Assembly (NCBI GenBank): GCA_038231255.1
Contig: JBBRLR010000004.1
Span: 1-64,000 of the forward strand
Source of the DNA: JALYUS01 sp038231255
GTDB lineage: Bacteria; Chloroflexota; Chloroflexia; Thermomicrobiales; JALYUS01
DNA length: 64,000 bases
Reading direction: 5' to 3'
The notes below the pieces were generated by a model. The model was not told where the DNA came from. It saw only the letters and a program-made list of their open reading frames with translations, and did not search any database. The number at the start of each line of letters is the position of its first letter. Position 1 is the first letter of the stretch. This document shows positions 34,961 to 44,761 of the stretch, piece after piece. A program made the translations under genes and the position numbers.

Positions 34961-36442
34961 CTATTCCCCGCCCCACTCGAACTCCTCGAAGGGGAAAATC
35001 GGGCGCTGGAGGCGGCGATAGGGGATCTGATCGAGGTGGTTCGTCGTCAGGCCCGGCGTGTCCACATCAATGATCTCCGCCGCGATCGGCGTGAAGGCGG
35101 CGCGGAAGTGGACATTGGACTTGAGCATTAGGATCTGCTTCGCGGTCGGCTCGATCCCTTGGGAGCGGAAGATTTCCAGGTCGGTCGGCTGGGTCCGTTT
35201 CGTCGTCAGCAATATTTCCACCCCGTTGACATCGAAGACTGCCGTCGGCCCCATGTCCATTTGCACGCCCGTCCCCATCGGCCCCTTGTTCCGGTAGATG
35301 CCGTCCGTGATGTTGCGCACCACACCCGTCACCGTGAGGGGTGCGCCGTGCAGATCGTCCGTCTTGCCGCCGATGGTGAGCGTGATCTCCGCGCCCACAC
35401 CCGCCGCGATGGCCTGCGCTGCCGCTCCGGGATCGGCGATCACCGCGACGGCGGCATTGGTCGCTCCCGCCGCCAGGAGGGGCCTGAGGAGGTGCGTGCC
35501 GTCGCAGGGCGTGCCGCCGCCCGGATTGTCCCCCTGATCGGAGAGAACGACCGGCCCCTTCGGCGCGGCCATCGCCCGGCGCACCGCTTCCTCCGGCGTG
35601 GCGAGATCGGGCACGAATTCCCGCCGCATCTCCCACATGAACGCCGCCAGTTCGTCCGCATACCGGCGCGCGAGCGTCGGGTCGTTGTCGGTCACGACGT
35701 AGAAATACTGGCCCGCGCCGGGGATGTCGCTGTACGGGAAGCCGGGCGCGACGGTGACGGTGACGACGCGCGGATCGCGCTCGATCTCGTGCGCCTTGGC
35801 GACGACCGTCTGCATCGGCGGGCGCTCGCTGTACGTCTTCGGCCCGAAGATCAGGATCGGCGGGTGGGAGCGTGCGGCGGTTGGCTTGAGGCCGTCGCGC
35901 ACCATGCGCACGAGGATTTCGCCCGCCTCGATGGCGCGCTCCCATGAATCCACGTGCGGGTAGGTGTCGTAGGTGACGAGTACATCCGCGTCGTGTACCA
36001 TCGTCTCGCTGATGTAGCAGTGCCAGTCGAGCGTCGCGACGACCGGCAGGTCCGGCCCGACGAGCGTCCGCACGCGGTGCAGGAGATGGCCCTCGCCGTC
36101 GTCGTCCACCTCCGTGACCATCGCGCCGTGGAGGGCGAGCAGCACGCCGTCGAGTCCGCCGTCCGCACGCGCCGCAGCGATACCGTCAAGGATGCGCCGC
36201 TCCATCGGCTCGATGGCCTCCGCCGCGACGGTGCCGGAGGGGGTCGCGCGACCGAAAAAGGTCGGAAGGACGGCGAACCCTTCACGCACCCCGCTCTCGA
36301 TGAAGCCGCCGAGACTGCTTCTCGTGCCGGTGAAGGCGTCAAGGATCGCATGTCCGTCGAAGTGTTGGAAAAGATCGGGCGTCGTCCGAATAGTCGAGAA
36401 TGTATTCGTCTCGTGCGATACCCCGCCGATTGCAACGCGCAT
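34961..36442 (-). CDS. M81 family metallopeptidase (MlrC-like), copy 1
   Basis: 493 aa. The family is named for MlrC, which finishes linearised microcystin degradation. Seen: N-terminal GGVSHETNTFS, DWHCYISETMVHDADVLVTYDTYPH and LSDQGDNPGGGTPCDGTHLL. GGAGGA upstream sets ATG 36442. It is the last gene behind the peptide importer on the same strand, so a cyclic or modified peptide substrate is plausible. A second paralogue lies at 40.8 kb. Confidence 0.88.
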   Translation of the reverse strand: MRVAIGGVSHETNTFSTIRTTPDLFQHFDGHAILDAFTGTRSSLGGFIESGVREGFAVLPTFFGRATPSGTVAAEAIEPMERRILDGIAAARADGGLDGVLLALHGAMVTEVDDDGEGHLLHRVRTLVGPDLPVVATLDWHCYISETMVHDADVLVTYDTYPHVDSWERAIEAGEILVRMVRDGLKPTAARSHPPILIFGPKTYSERPPMQTVVAKAHEIERDPRVVTVTVAPGFPYSDIPGAGQYFYVVTDNDPTLARRYADELAAFMWEMRREFVPDLATPEEAVRRAMAAPKGPVVLSDQGDNPGGGTPCDGTHLLRPLLAAGATNAAVAVIADPGAAAQAIAAGVGAEITLTIGGKTDDLHGAPLTVTGVVRNITDGIYRNKGPMGTGVQMDMGPTAVFDVNGVEILLTTKRTQPTDLEIFRSQGIEPTAKQILMLKSNVHFRAAFTPIAAEIIDVDTPGLTTNHLDQIPYRRLQRPIFPFEEFEWGGE

Positions 36443-36465
36443 GATTCCTCCAGTTCTGGTTCGCA

Positions 36466-36519
36466 ATTCGAGGTTCGAGGTTCAAGGTTCAAGGCAGATT
36501 CGTCCTCGAACTTCGAACC
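36466..36519. repeat. Inverted repeat with GGTTCGA heptamer arms
   Basis: CGAGGTTCGAGGTTCAAGGT then TCAAGG opposite CCTCGAACTTCGAACC. Lies between dppC-like and M81 genes, ending at the permease stop codon. Sister of 23486-23546. Confidence 0.7.
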
Positions 36520-36523
36520 TGTT

Positions 36524-37429
36524 TTACCCCCTGCTCCCTCGTGGGTCGAGCGCGTCACGCAGGCCGTCGCCGAGGAGATTGAAGCCGAGCACGGTGACGA
36601 CGATTGCCAGACCGGGGAAGAGTGCGATGTGCGGATAGGTGAGGATGTAGGTGCGCCCCGCCGAGAGCATCGAGCCCCACGATGGCGTCGGCGGCTGCGT
36701 GCCGAGGCCGAGGAAGCTGAGGGCCGATTCGAGCAGGATGATTCCCGCCACCGAAAGGCTGGCGAGGACGATCAGCGGGCCGAGAACGTTCGGCAGGATG
36801 TGGCGGACGATAATGCGCGCGTCCGATGCCCCGACCGTCCGCGCCGCCGTGACGAACTCCCGCTCCCGCAGACTGAGCACATCCGCGCGCACGACGCGCG
36901 CGTACTGCCCCCAGACGGTCACGCCGATGATGATGACGACATTGCGCAGGCTTGGGCCAAGCGCGGCGGCCATCGCGATCAGGAGGACGAGGAGCGGGAA
37001 GGCGATCAGCGCGTCCACGATCCGGGAAAGAATCGCGTCCACAAATCCGCCGAAATAGCCCGCCGCCGCCCCGACGAACGCACCGATCACCAGCGAAATC
37101 CCGGTCGCGGATAGGCCGACAATCATCGCGATGCGCGACCCGTAGATTACCCTGCTCAACATATCCCTTCCGACCTCATCCATGCCGAAAGGGTGGGCGA
37201 GCGAGGGTGCCGCGCCCCGTATCGTCGTATCAATCGCATACGGATCATAGGGGGCGAAAATGGGCGAGAGGATGGCGAGGAGGGCGATGAAACCGATCAT
37301 CACGAGGCCCGCGACCGCCGGCTTGAACCGGATGAATCGCCGCCACGCCCGCCGCCACTCGTTCTGGCTGCGAAACGCCGCCTGCATCGGCAGGACGGTC
37401 GGGGAATGGGCGACGGATTCGCTCGGCAA
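36524..37429 (-). CDS. Peptide ABC transporter permease, DppC/OppC-like
   Basis: 301 aa. The N-terminal cytoplasmic extension with FIRFKPAVAGLVMIGFIALL is the OppC_N type, followed by five more membrane segments and the loop EREFVTAARTVGASDARIIVRHILPN (EAA-equivalent). It begins 15 nt after dppB ends. Part of a binding protein-DppB-DppC set; ATPase genes are not present here. Confidence 0.92.
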   Translation of the reverse strand: MPSESVAHSPTVLPMQAAFRSQNEWRRAWRRFIRFKPAVAGLVMIGFIALLAILSPIFAPYDPYAIDTTIRGAAPSLAHPFGMDEVGRDMLSRVIYGSRIAMIVGLSATGISLVIGAFVGAAAGYFGGFVDAILSRIVDALIAFPLLVLLIAMAAALGPSLRNVVIIIGVTVWGQYARVVRADVLSLREREFVTAARTVGASDARIIVRHILPNVLGPLIVLASLSVAGIILLESALSFLGLGTQPPTPSWGSMLSAGRTYILTYPHIALFPGLAIVVTVLGFNLLGDGLRDALDPRGSRG

Positions 37430-37444
37430 TTCGCTCTCCTCCGA

Positions 37445-38371
37445 CTAGCGGTACCGGATCCGGGGATCCACGTAGGCGTAAATAAGGTCCGTCAAGAGTG
37501 TCGCCACAACGACGATCGCCGCGCCAATCGTGACGATGGACTGGACGACGAGGTAATCGCGCCGACTGATCGCCTGAAACAAGAGCCGCCCGATCCCCGG
37601 CCACGCGAAGACCGTTTCGATGACGATCGTGCCACTGAGCAGCACGCCGATCCGGAAGCCGACGACGGTGATGATCGGCAAGAGCGCGTTACGCACGATG
37701 TGGCGGAACATCACAATGCGCTCCGTCAGCCCCTTCGCGCGCGCGGTCGCGATGTATTCCTGACTCATTACCTCGAGCGTCGTTGCGCGCGTCAGCCGTG
37801 CGAGCAGCGCCATCTGCTCCGTGGAAAGGACGAAGACGGGCAGGACATACGCCTTCCAGCCATTACTACCAAAGGGCGGCAGCCAGCCGAGTTTGAGCGA
37901 GAAAAGGATGATGAGCATCAGCCCGAGCCAGAAATTCGGGATCGAGATGCCGAGAGTTGAGAAGAGCGTGGCGGATGCGTCGAAGATCGTGTACCGCTTG
38001 ACCGCCGCGAGGATGCCCATGGGGATCGCGACGACGAGTGAGAAGAAGAGCGCGAGGCCATTCAGTTTGAGCGTGTTCGGCGCGGCGGCGCGCAGCAGGT
38101 CGGTCACCGGTCTGCCGCCGAAGGTGACGGACTCGCCGAAGTTGCCGTGCAAGATATTCTTCAGCCAGGTGAAATACTGCACGTAGATCGGCTGATCCAG
38201 CCCCCAGAAGTGGCGAATCACCTCGCGCTGCTCGTACGTCATGTTCGCCTCACCGACAATCAGGTCCACCGGATCGCCGGGGGTGAGATGGAGGATCGTG
38301 AAGACCATTAGCGTCACGATCCAGATGACGACGACCCCTTGGAGGAGACGGAGAATAACGTATCGGCCCAA
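37445..38371 (-). CDS. Peptide ABC transporter permease, DppB/OppB-like
   Basis: 308 aa with the N-terminal segment YVILRLLQGVVVIWIVTLMV, the loop SQEYIATARAKGLTERIVMF (EAA-equivalent) and the C-terminal DPRIRYR typical of DppB. It pairs with DppC downstream. It is separated from the binding-protein gene by an 87-nt repeat-filled gap, which may lower permease expression relative to the binding protein. Confidence 0.92.
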   Translation of the reverse strand: MGRYVILRLLQGVVVIWIVTLMVFTILHLTPGDPVDLIVGEANMTYEQREVIRHFWGLDQPIYVQYFTWLKNILHGNFGESVTFGGRPVTDLLRAAAPNTLKLNGLALFFSLVVAIPMGILAAVKRYTIFDASATLFSTLGISIPNFWLGLMLIILFSLKLGWLPPFGSNGWKAYVLPVFVLSTEQMALLARLTRATTLEVMSQEYIATARAKGLTERIVMFRHIVRNALLPIITVVGFRIGVLLSGTIVIETVFAWPGIGRLLFQAISRRDYLVVQSIVTIGAAIVVVATLLTDLIYAYVDPRIRYR

Positions 38372-38458
38372 TGAACCTCACCCCCGGCCCCTCTCCATTG
38401 CTGACAAGCAATGGAGAGGGGAGAAGATTCACTCAGTACTCAGCACCCAGTACTCGTC
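38372..38458. repeat. Two juxtaposed repeats between dppA-like and dppB-like genes
   Basis: ACCTCACCCCCGGCCCCTCT then CCATTGCTGACAAGCAATGG then AGAGGGG forms a hairpin. It is followed by a block of CTCAGTACTCAGCACCCAGT units. The placement between binding-protein and permease genes mirrors 1739-1824. Confidence 0.7.
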
Positions 38459-40303
38459 CTAACCTTCCTCGATCCAGTACTTGGCGAAGTTCTGGTAGAG
38501 CCAATAGGGGTTGGTTGCCTTGTCCGGCATGCCCTTGATGCGCTTGTTGAAGAAGAGCACGGTTTCCCAGTACATCACGTAGAGGAAGGGCACTTCTACC
38601 GAGATCAGTTTCTGCAGATCGCTGTAGATTTTCTTGCGCTTCTCCGCATCAACCTCTGCGGCGCCCGCGTCGAGCAATTTCTGCGCGTCCGGGTTGTCCC
38701 AGTGCGCCCAGTTGTTCGTGTTGCCCTTGTAGAGCGCCTGCCCGTCCGGGTCGCCGTTGTTGCCGCCGTAGGTCCAGTTGAACAGACCGATGTCATAATT
38801 CCCCTCGCGCTCCGCCGCGAGCGCGGCGGAGGTTTCCAGTTCCTTCAGTTGCATGTCAATGCCGACGTCTTTGAAGTTGCGCTGCGCGATCTCTGCCTCG
38901 CTCTTGCGCAGCGCGTCCCCGCTAAAGACGGTGCAGACAACCGAGAGTTTCTGCCCCTGCGCGTTGGCGAGGATGCCGTCTGACCCCGGCGTCCAGCCTG
39001 CGTCCTTGAGCAGCGCCTTCGCCTTATCGAGATCGCGCGGGTAGGGTGTCGTGTTCGTCTCGTAATAAAACTCGAGCGCGGGTGAGATGTTGCCCGTCGC
39101 CTTGACCGCAAGCCCCTTGAGGAGGTCCTTGACCATCGCGTCGCGGTCCATCGCGTACATCATCGCCTGACGGACGCGCTTGTCGCTGAGCAGCGGGCGC
39201 GTGACGTTAAGCGGGAAATGGTTGACGGCGGCGCCCGGCGCGCGAAAGGTCTGAAATTTCGGGTCCTTGATGAAATTGAGCGTATCCTCCGGCGCGAGCG
39301 GCCAGGTGGAGGAGTCTGCGTCGCCGGTGCGGAGGGCGATGGCGCGCACGGAGGTTTCCGGCACGATGTTCTCGCGCCAGGTGTCAATATAGGGGCGACC
39401 ATCCCAGTAATCATCGAAGGCCGCGAGCGTGACGTGGTCGCCGAGCTTCTGCTCCATGAACTTGTACGGCCCGGTGCCGACGGGCGCTTTCTTGTATTCT
39501 TTCTCGCCGATCTTCTCATGGACGTGCTTCGGCACGATAGCGATCGTCGCGCTCAGCGCTCCAAAGGGGACGTAGACGCGCGACAGCGTGACGATGACGG
39601 TCGCGTCGTCCGGCGTCGCGACATCCGCGACATCCTTGAAGTTCGGCTGGTTGATTGCGGCATTCTTCGGGTCGCGGAGCCAGTCGTAGTAATACTTGAC
39701 ATCGGCGGATGTAAAGGGCTGTCCGTCGTGCCATTTGACGCCCTTGCGCAGTTTGAATGTCCACGTCTTGCCGTCCGGCGAAACCTGATAGCTTTCGGCG
39801 AGGACGGGGGCGAGTTTGAAGTTCTCGTCCACCTTCAATAGCGCCTCGTGGATATTATAGATGAGGACGTACCAGACGGTCGGACCGGCATCGTCCGGGC
39901 TGAGGCTCGAAACATCCTGATGCCCCACCGTCACGAACGTGCCGCCCCGCTTCGGCTTCTTGCCGGACGCGGACGCGGCGGTCGTCGGGCCGCCGCCCGT
40001 GGCCGCGCTCGCCGCCGCCGGGGCGGTAGCGCCCGTGGATGCGGCGCTACTGGCGGCGGGCGCAGTTGACTGATTGACGGCGACCGTCGGGATCGTTCCT
40101 TTGGTGGGCGCTGCCTGCGTCCCACCAGCGGGAGTATTCGTCGGCGCGGAAGTGGAGCCGCCGCACGCAGCCAGGAGCGCGGCGACGACCGGACTCGACA
40201 TGCCGAGGAGCGCGGCACGGCGCGAGAATTCTCTGCGCTGTGCGGGGGTGGCGTCCCGCAATGCCTCGACCAGATCAAGCGGATGACTGGCGTCGTACGA
40301 CAC
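38459..40303 (-). CDS. Peptide ABC transporter substrate-binding lipoprotein (family 5)
   Basis: 614 aa, DppA/OppA type. A twin-arginine-like stretch (RREFSRRAALLG), a hydrophobic core and lipobox LLAAC indicate export and lipidation; an Ala/Thr/Gly-rich tether follows to about residue 115. Binding-domain landmarks: LAESYQVSPDGKTWTFKLRK, GVKWHDGQPFTSADV and VRQAMMYAMDRDAMV. The start is GTG with AGGAGG 6 nt upstream. It heads a binding protein-permease-permease-M81 run. Confidence 0.93.
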   Translation of the reverse strand: MSYDASHPLDLVEALRDATPAQRREFSRRAALLGMSSPVVAALLAACGGSTSAPTNTPAGGTQAAPTKGTIPTVAVNQSTAPAASSAASTGATAPAAASAATGGGPTTAASASGKKPKRGGTFVTVGHQDVSSLSPDDAGPTVWYVLIYNIHEALLKVDENFKLAPVLAESYQVSPDGKTWTFKLRKGVKWHDGQPFTSADVKYYYDWLRDPKNAAINQPNFKDVADVATPDDATVIVTLSRVYVPFGALSATIAIVPKHVHEKIGEKEYKKAPVGTGPYKFMEQKLGDHVTLAAFDDYWDGRPYIDTWRENIVPETSVRAIALRTGDADSSTWPLAPEDTLNFIKDPKFQTFRAPGAAVNHFPLNVTRPLLSDKRVRQAMMYAMDRDAMVKDLLKGLAVKATGNISPALEFYYETNTTPYPRDLDKAKALLKDAGWTPGSDGILANAQGQKLSVVCTVFSGDALRKSEAEIAQRNFKDVGIDMQLKELETSAALAAEREGNYDIGLFNWTYGGNNGDPDGQALYKGNTNNWAHWDNPDAQKLLDAGAAEVDAEKRKKIYSDLQKLISVEVPFLYVMYWETVLFFNKRIKGMPDKATNPYWLYQNFAKYWIEEG

Positions 40304-40435
40304 GGTAATCCTCCTTCACAACGACGAACACACAAACAACGATGACATAGCGGCATTCCAGCGCCAACATTGGCGGGATCCGTGCGTGTCGAGCGCGATG
40401 CAGACCGAGTGCTATTCCCCTGCGGGCATGATGAT

Positions 40436-40465
40436 AGTATAGGGTTATGCTCCGAATAGTGTCAA
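40436..40465 (-). promoter_or_regulatory. Promoter of the peptide importer operon
   Basis: On the minus strand a perfect TTGACA (40460-40465) and a TATACT box (40436-40441) are 18 bp apart. The leader of about 125 nt contains the palindrome CGCCAACATTGGCG (about 40361-40374), a possible operator. Confidence 0.75.
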
Positions 40466-40535
40466 TCGGCGCGCATCGTGCCGATATACCGGATTCAGCG
40501 GGTTGTCTTGTGCATCTATGGTCGGACGAATCGCC

Positions 40536-40763
40536 TCATCCGGTCGTTGTCGCGACGATAACGTCCGCGAACTCCGTGAGCATCTGCGCGGCGATTGTCG
40601 GGTCGCGCAGGCGCTCTTCGGGTGGGCGATCCGTCGTCGGGGCGTTGCTGACGGCGAACCGCGCGAACGCCGCTGTCGCGCCATTCTCGCTCGTCAAGGC
40701 GCCGTTTTCCCAGCGCACCGCCGCCTCGTCGCCGCGCCAGCGGATGCGCCATTCGATCCACAT
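40536..40763 (-). CDS. Small hypothetical protein, 75 aa
   Basis: No family recognised. The product begins MWIEWRIRWRGDEAAVRWEN and looks beta-strand-rich, followed by a polar helix and a hydrophobic C-terminus (ADVIVATTTG). It starts 32 nt after the stop of the second M81 gene on the same strand, so it could be its downstream partner. An in-frame ATG at 40778 is possible. Confidence 0.45.
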   Translation of the reverse strand: MWIEWRIRWRGDEAAVRWENGALTSENGATAAFARFAVSNAPTTDRPPEERLRDPTIAAQMLTEFADVIVATTTG

Positions 40764-40795
40764 ACTCTGCCCCCACATCGGTAGCGTAGGCTGCC

Positions 40796-42298
40796 TTAAA
40801 GATACTGCTCATACCCACCGCGCATCTCGGCGGCGTCGAGCGGCCAGATCGTTCGGCGGATGCGGTGGTACGGGAAGCCGGACAGATCGAGCGTCGTCGC
40901 GCCGGGCGCATCCGCCGCGATGATCGCCGTCGCAAGGTGCGTGTACCCGGCGCGGAAGTGCGCGCTGGACTTGACAGCGATGATCCGGTATCGCCGCACA
41001 TCAATGCCGTGCAGCAGGAAGATTTCGTCGTCCAGCACCTGATTGCGGCGCGAGCCGACGAGCACATCCACGCCGCCGATCCGCAAACGTGCCATCGGGC
41101 CGATCTCGACGAGCATGCCGCGCCCCATCGGCGTCGTCAGGCGGAATTGTCCGTCGGTCAGGCACTTCACGTACGCTGCTGCCTCGATGGGCGCGCCGTG
41201 CAGGTCGTCCGTCTTGCCGCCGAGGCGCACGTCAATCGTCGCGCCGACGCCCGCCGCGTGTACCTGCGCCGCCGTTTCGGGGTCAAAAATGTAGGCGTAG
41301 CATGCGTTTTCGAGCTTCATGGCGAGCATCGCGCGCAAGAGGTGCGTGCTGTCGCCGGGAGAACCGCCGCCGGGATTGTCGGACGTGTCGTTGATGACGA
41401 CCGGGCCGTTCGGCACTGCTAACGCCCGGCTGATTGCCTCGGTGGCGGTGAGGATTTCGGGCCGGTACTCCTCGCGCGCTTCCCAGATCGCCTGTGCGAC
41501 CGCCTTGCCCGCCGCCGCCGCCAGCGCGGGGTCGTCGTCCGCGATTGTCAGGACGGACATGCCGACGGCGGGCACATCGGTGTAGGGAAAACCGTGGAAG
41601 ATCGTGCAATCTATCATGCCGGGCCGTCGTTCCCACTCGCGGCACAGGGCGTTGAGCCGCATGCCGGGTTCGAGGTCGGTGCTGCACGTCGGGATCATCA
41701 CGGGTAATTGTTCGAGGTGCATGGTGGGCCGGATTTCCCGCTCCAGCAGGCGATATAGGAAGTCCATCGCCTCCGCGCCGCGCTCGTAGCTGTCGGAGTG
41801 CGGGTAGTACCAGTTGCCGAACAGGCCGTCCGCGTGTTCGAGCATCAGCGGCGTGATGTTGCCGTGCAAATCGAGCGAGGCGGCGATGGACACCTCCGGC
41901 CCGACACGTTCCCGCACCGCCGCAAGTACCGCCCCTTCGAGGTCGTCAATCCCCTCCGCGACGCCCGCGCCGTGGAGCGCGAGGCAGACGGCATCCACCG
42001 GCATCGCGTGCTCGATTTCCGCCAGCAGTGTCGCGAGGATTTCGTCGTACGCCGCCCGCGTGATCGTGCCGGACGGGTAGGCGGTCGCGCCGAAGGTCGG
42101 CAGCGCCGCGATCCCCCGCTCGTCCGCTGCCGCGAGCATCCCGCCGATATAGGTGCGGTTGCCGCCGTGCGCGCGGACCATGTCGTCGCCGACGAACCAC
42201 TGGTACTCCTTGAATGGCCCGGTCGTCGTCGGCGATGAGCAGAAGGTGTTGGTTTCGTGCGCGAACTCGCCGATAGCAATGCGATAGCGGTGGGTCAT
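40796..42298 (-). CDS. M81 family metallopeptidase (MlrC-like), copy 2
   Basis: 500-aa paralogue of the protein at 34961-36442. Seen: IAIGEFAHETNTFC, SLDLHGNITPLMLEHADGLFGNWYYPH and INDTSDNPGGGSPGDSTHLL. GAGGAA upstream sets ATG 42298. It lies upstream of the importer but behind a separate promoter. Divergence from copy 1 suggests a different substrate rather than a recent duplication. Confidence 0.87.
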   Translation of the reverse strand: MTHRYRIAIGEFAHETNTFCSSPTTTGPFKEYQWFVGDDMVRAHGGNRTYIGGMLAAADERGIAALPTFGATAYPSGTITRAAYDEILATLLAEIEHAMPVDAVCLALHGAGVAEGIDDLEGAVLAAVRERVGPEVSIAASLDLHGNITPLMLEHADGLFGNWYYPHSDSYERGAEAMDFLYRLLEREIRPTMHLEQLPVMIPTCSTDLEPGMRLNALCREWERRPGMIDCTIFHGFPYTDVPAVGMSVLTIADDDPALAAAAGKAVAQAIWEAREEYRPEILTATEAISRALAVPNGPVVINDTSDNPGGGSPGDSTHLLRAMLAMKLENACYAYIFDPETAAQVHAAGVGATIDVRLGGKTDDLHGAPIEAAAYVKCLTDGQFRLTTPMGRGMLVEIGPMARLRIGGVDVLVGSRRNQVLDDEIFLLHGIDVRRYRIIAVKSSAHFRAGYTHLATAIIAADAPGATTLDLSGFPYHRIRRTIWPLDAAEMRGGYEQYL

Positions 42299-42390
42299 GT
42301 TTTTCCTCACCCCTGGCCCCTCTCCATCGCTCTCAGATCACGAAAGGCGATAGGCTCACATGGCGATAGAGAGGGGAGCGTACAGACACT
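42299..42390. repeat. Inverted repeat of the CACCCCTGGCCCCTCTCC class
   Basis: CCTCACCCCTGGCCCCTCTC then CATCGC pairs with GGCGATAGAGAGGGG. It lies at the 5' side of the M81 gene, in a divergent gap with the GH2 gene. The rest of the gap to 42514 has a hairpin GGATAGC/GCTATCC (about 42423-42443) and an extended -10-like TGTAGAAT near 42464. Confidence 0.65.
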
Positions 42391-42514
42391 AGCATTCCGT
42401 TGCCATCGTACCTGATTGTGGCAGGATAGCCTACGACGCTATCCCACCGAACCTCGTCATCAGTGTAGAATGCCCCCAGTGGATGAACGTACAGAAAGGG
42501 GCAAGGCGCGCGTT

Positions 42515-44761
42515 ATGCAGCATCTCCGGGCGGTTTCACTGGCCGGGTCATGGCGCTTTCGGACCGATCCGGATCGTCTGGGCGACCTCACGTCCGCCGA
42601 TCTCGTGCAGTCCGCCGACGACGAGTGCGCATTCCATCTGCCCACCTACGACGACAGCGACTGGCAGGCGATCCCTGTCCCCGGCAACTGGCAGCAGTTC
42701 GGCCACGACTACAATGGCGTCGCCTGGTACCGGACGCGCTTCGTCCGGCCTGATTTTCCCGGCGATGGCGTCGCGCGGCTCCGCTTCGCGGGGGTGGATT
42801 ACTACGCCGATGTTTGGCTCAACGGCTTCTACCTCGGTTCGCACGAAGGGTATTTCGCCCCCTTCACTTTCGATTGCACCCGCTGGCTCCGGGACGACAA
42901 TGTGCTGGTCGTGCGCGTGGACAGCCCGAACGATGTGCGCGTCAAACACAAGCGCGAGCACGAACGCAAGACGCTCATCAAGGGCGCATTGCAGGATTGG
43001 GATGTTAACAACCTCGATGTGAACCCCGGCGGTATCTGGAGCGACGTGACGCTGCTCCTGTCCGGGCCGCAGTACATCGCGGAGGTGCGCGCCGATGTGG
43101 ATTTGGCCGCGCACGCTGCAACGGGCCGCGCCTCGCTCGCCTTGCGCGTCACGCTCGTCAACGCGCTCCCCGCCGCCGTGGATGCTCGCGTGCGGCTGAC
43201 GCTCGCGCCCGCCACCTTCACTAGCGAGACGATCGAGGAGGAGGGGCGCATCCGCCTCCTGCCCGGCCCGAATGTCCATACCCTTTGGCTGCAAATCCCC
43301 GATGCCCGCCTTTGGTGGACGTGGGATCAGGGGCGGCCCGATTTGTACGCGCTCACCGTCACAGTCGGCACGGGCGAGACGCCGGGCGACAGCGTCACGG
43401 AGCGGATCGGGCTGCGCACCGTCGAGCGGCGCGGCGCGGGCTGGGCGACGTACCTCAATGGCCGCCGCATCTTCTGGCGGGGCGCCAATTACCTTTCCGA
43501 TCAACTGCTCGGTTCAATGACGCCCGAACGGTACGCGCAGGATGTCCGCCTCCTCCACGAGGCGAACATGAACGTGGTGCGCCCCTTCTGCGTCGTCGAG
43601 CATGCCGCCTTCTACGCGGCGTGCGACGCGGCGGGGCTGCTCGTTTATCAGGACTTCCCAATGCAATGGCGGATGGCGAACGACTCCGACCTTGTGCGGC
43701 GCGCGACGCGGCAGGCGGAGGAGATGATCGCGCTGCTGGCAAACCATCCGTCCGTTTTTCTGTATTGCTACGGCTCGGAGCCGGGCGAGGCGAACTTCAA
43801 GAAGCTGAGCATGGCGCTTGCCGCCACCTCCCGTGCGGCGGACTCGATGCGCATCACTCATCAGGCGAATGAGTACGCCGGCCACTGGGAGATCATGGCG
43901 GAGCGCGAGCGGTATGGCTGGCCGGTGGACATGCACCTCTACAGTGGCTGGTACACCGACGCCTTCGGCGAACTCTACGATCTCGCGCGCTACACGCCGG
44001 AGCATTTCGAACTGGTCACCGAGTATGGCGCGCAGGCGCTCCCCGCGCAGGAACTCCTGCACGCCATCCTGCCGCCCGAGCAGCGCGCCTGGCCACCGAC
44101 GCCGCGCGCCCTCCGCACCCTGAAACGCCGCTGTATGCAGCCCGAGCCGCTCTTTCGCGCCGTGCCGGACGCGACGAGTTGGCAGGATTTGATCGCCAAA
44201 AGCCAGGCGTATCAGGCGCTCGTCCTCAAGTTCCACACCGAGCACTACCGGCGGCTGAAGTACGCGCCGTGCAACGGCGCCGTAATGTTCACCTTCAACG
44301 ATTGCTGGCCCGCCGTGACGTGGTCGGTCGTGGACTACGCGCGCCGTCCCAAGCAGGGCTATTACGCCTTGCAGCAAGCCTTCGCGCCGCTCCATGTCAT
44401 GCTGAACTGGGTCGCGCCGCTCGCCGCGACGCTCGGCACGCCGTGGCAGGCGGAGATCATCGTCGTCAACGATCTGCCGGAGTCGTTCGCGGGCCTGATC
44501 GCCGGCTGGCTCGTCCGGCACGATGCGACGGGCGCGATCCTCGCCGAAGGCTCGATCCCGTGCGACGTGGCGGCGGACTGCCCGGCGACGCCAATCGGCG
44601 TCCTGCCACTGCGCCCCCCGCCGGACGCGCCCGTCGGCCCCTGCACCATCGCCCTCCGCCTCACCGACCGAAACGGCGACATCCGCGCCACGAACGCCTA
44701 CACCCTCATCCTCCGCGCCCCCTGGCAGACCACGACCTCATCCCTGCGGACGGAAACCTGA
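42515..44761 (+). CDS. Glycoside hydrolase family 2
   Basis: 748 aa. Order: jelly-roll sugar-binding domain (SLAGSWRFRTDPD, then IPVPGNWQQFG), immunoglobulin-like domain, TIM barrel (NMNVVRPFCVVEHAAFY) and a C-terminal beta domain. The acid/base Glu is probably in YGSEPGE and the nucleophile Glu in ELVTEYGAQ. Family 2 covers beta-mannosidase, beta-galactosidase and beta-glucuronidase, which cannot be separated here. No signal peptide, so cytosolic. The start is uncertain; the frame opens at 42416. Confidence 0.87.
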   Translation: MQHLRAVSLAGSWRFRTDPDRLGDLTSADLVQSADDECAFHLPTYDDSDWQAIPVPGNWQQFGHDYNGVAWYRTRFVRPDFPGDGVARLRFAGVDYYADVWLNGFYLGSHEGYFAPFTFDCTRWLRDDNVLVVRVDSPNDVRVKHKREHERKTLIKGALQDWDVNNLDVNPGGIWSDVTLLLSGPQYIAEVRADVDLAAHAATGRASLALRVTLVNALPAAVDARVRLTLAPATFTSETIEEEGRIRLLPGPNVHTLWLQIPDARLWWTWDQGRPDLYALTVTVGTGETPGDSVTERIGLRTVERRGAGWATYLNGRRIFWRGANYLSDQLLGSMTPERYAQDVRLLHEANMNVVRPFCVVEHAAFYAACDAAGLLVYQDFPMQWRMANDSDLVRRATRQAEEMIALLANHPSVFLYCYGSEPGEANFKKLSMALAATSRAADSMRITHQANEYAGHWEIMAERERYGWPVDMHLYSGWYTDAFGELYDLARYTPEHFELVTEYGAQALPAQELLHAILPPEQRAWPPTPRALRTLKRRCMQPEPLFRAVPDATSWQDLIAKSQAYQALVLKFHTEHYRRLKYAPCNGAVMFTFNDCWPAVTWSVVDYARRPKQGYYALQQAFAPLHVMLNWVAPLAATLGTPWQAEIIVVNDLPESFAGLIAGWLVRHDATGAILAEGSIPCDVAADCPATPIGVLPLRPPPDAPVGPCTIALRLTDRNGDIRATNAYTLILRAPWQTTTSSLRTET

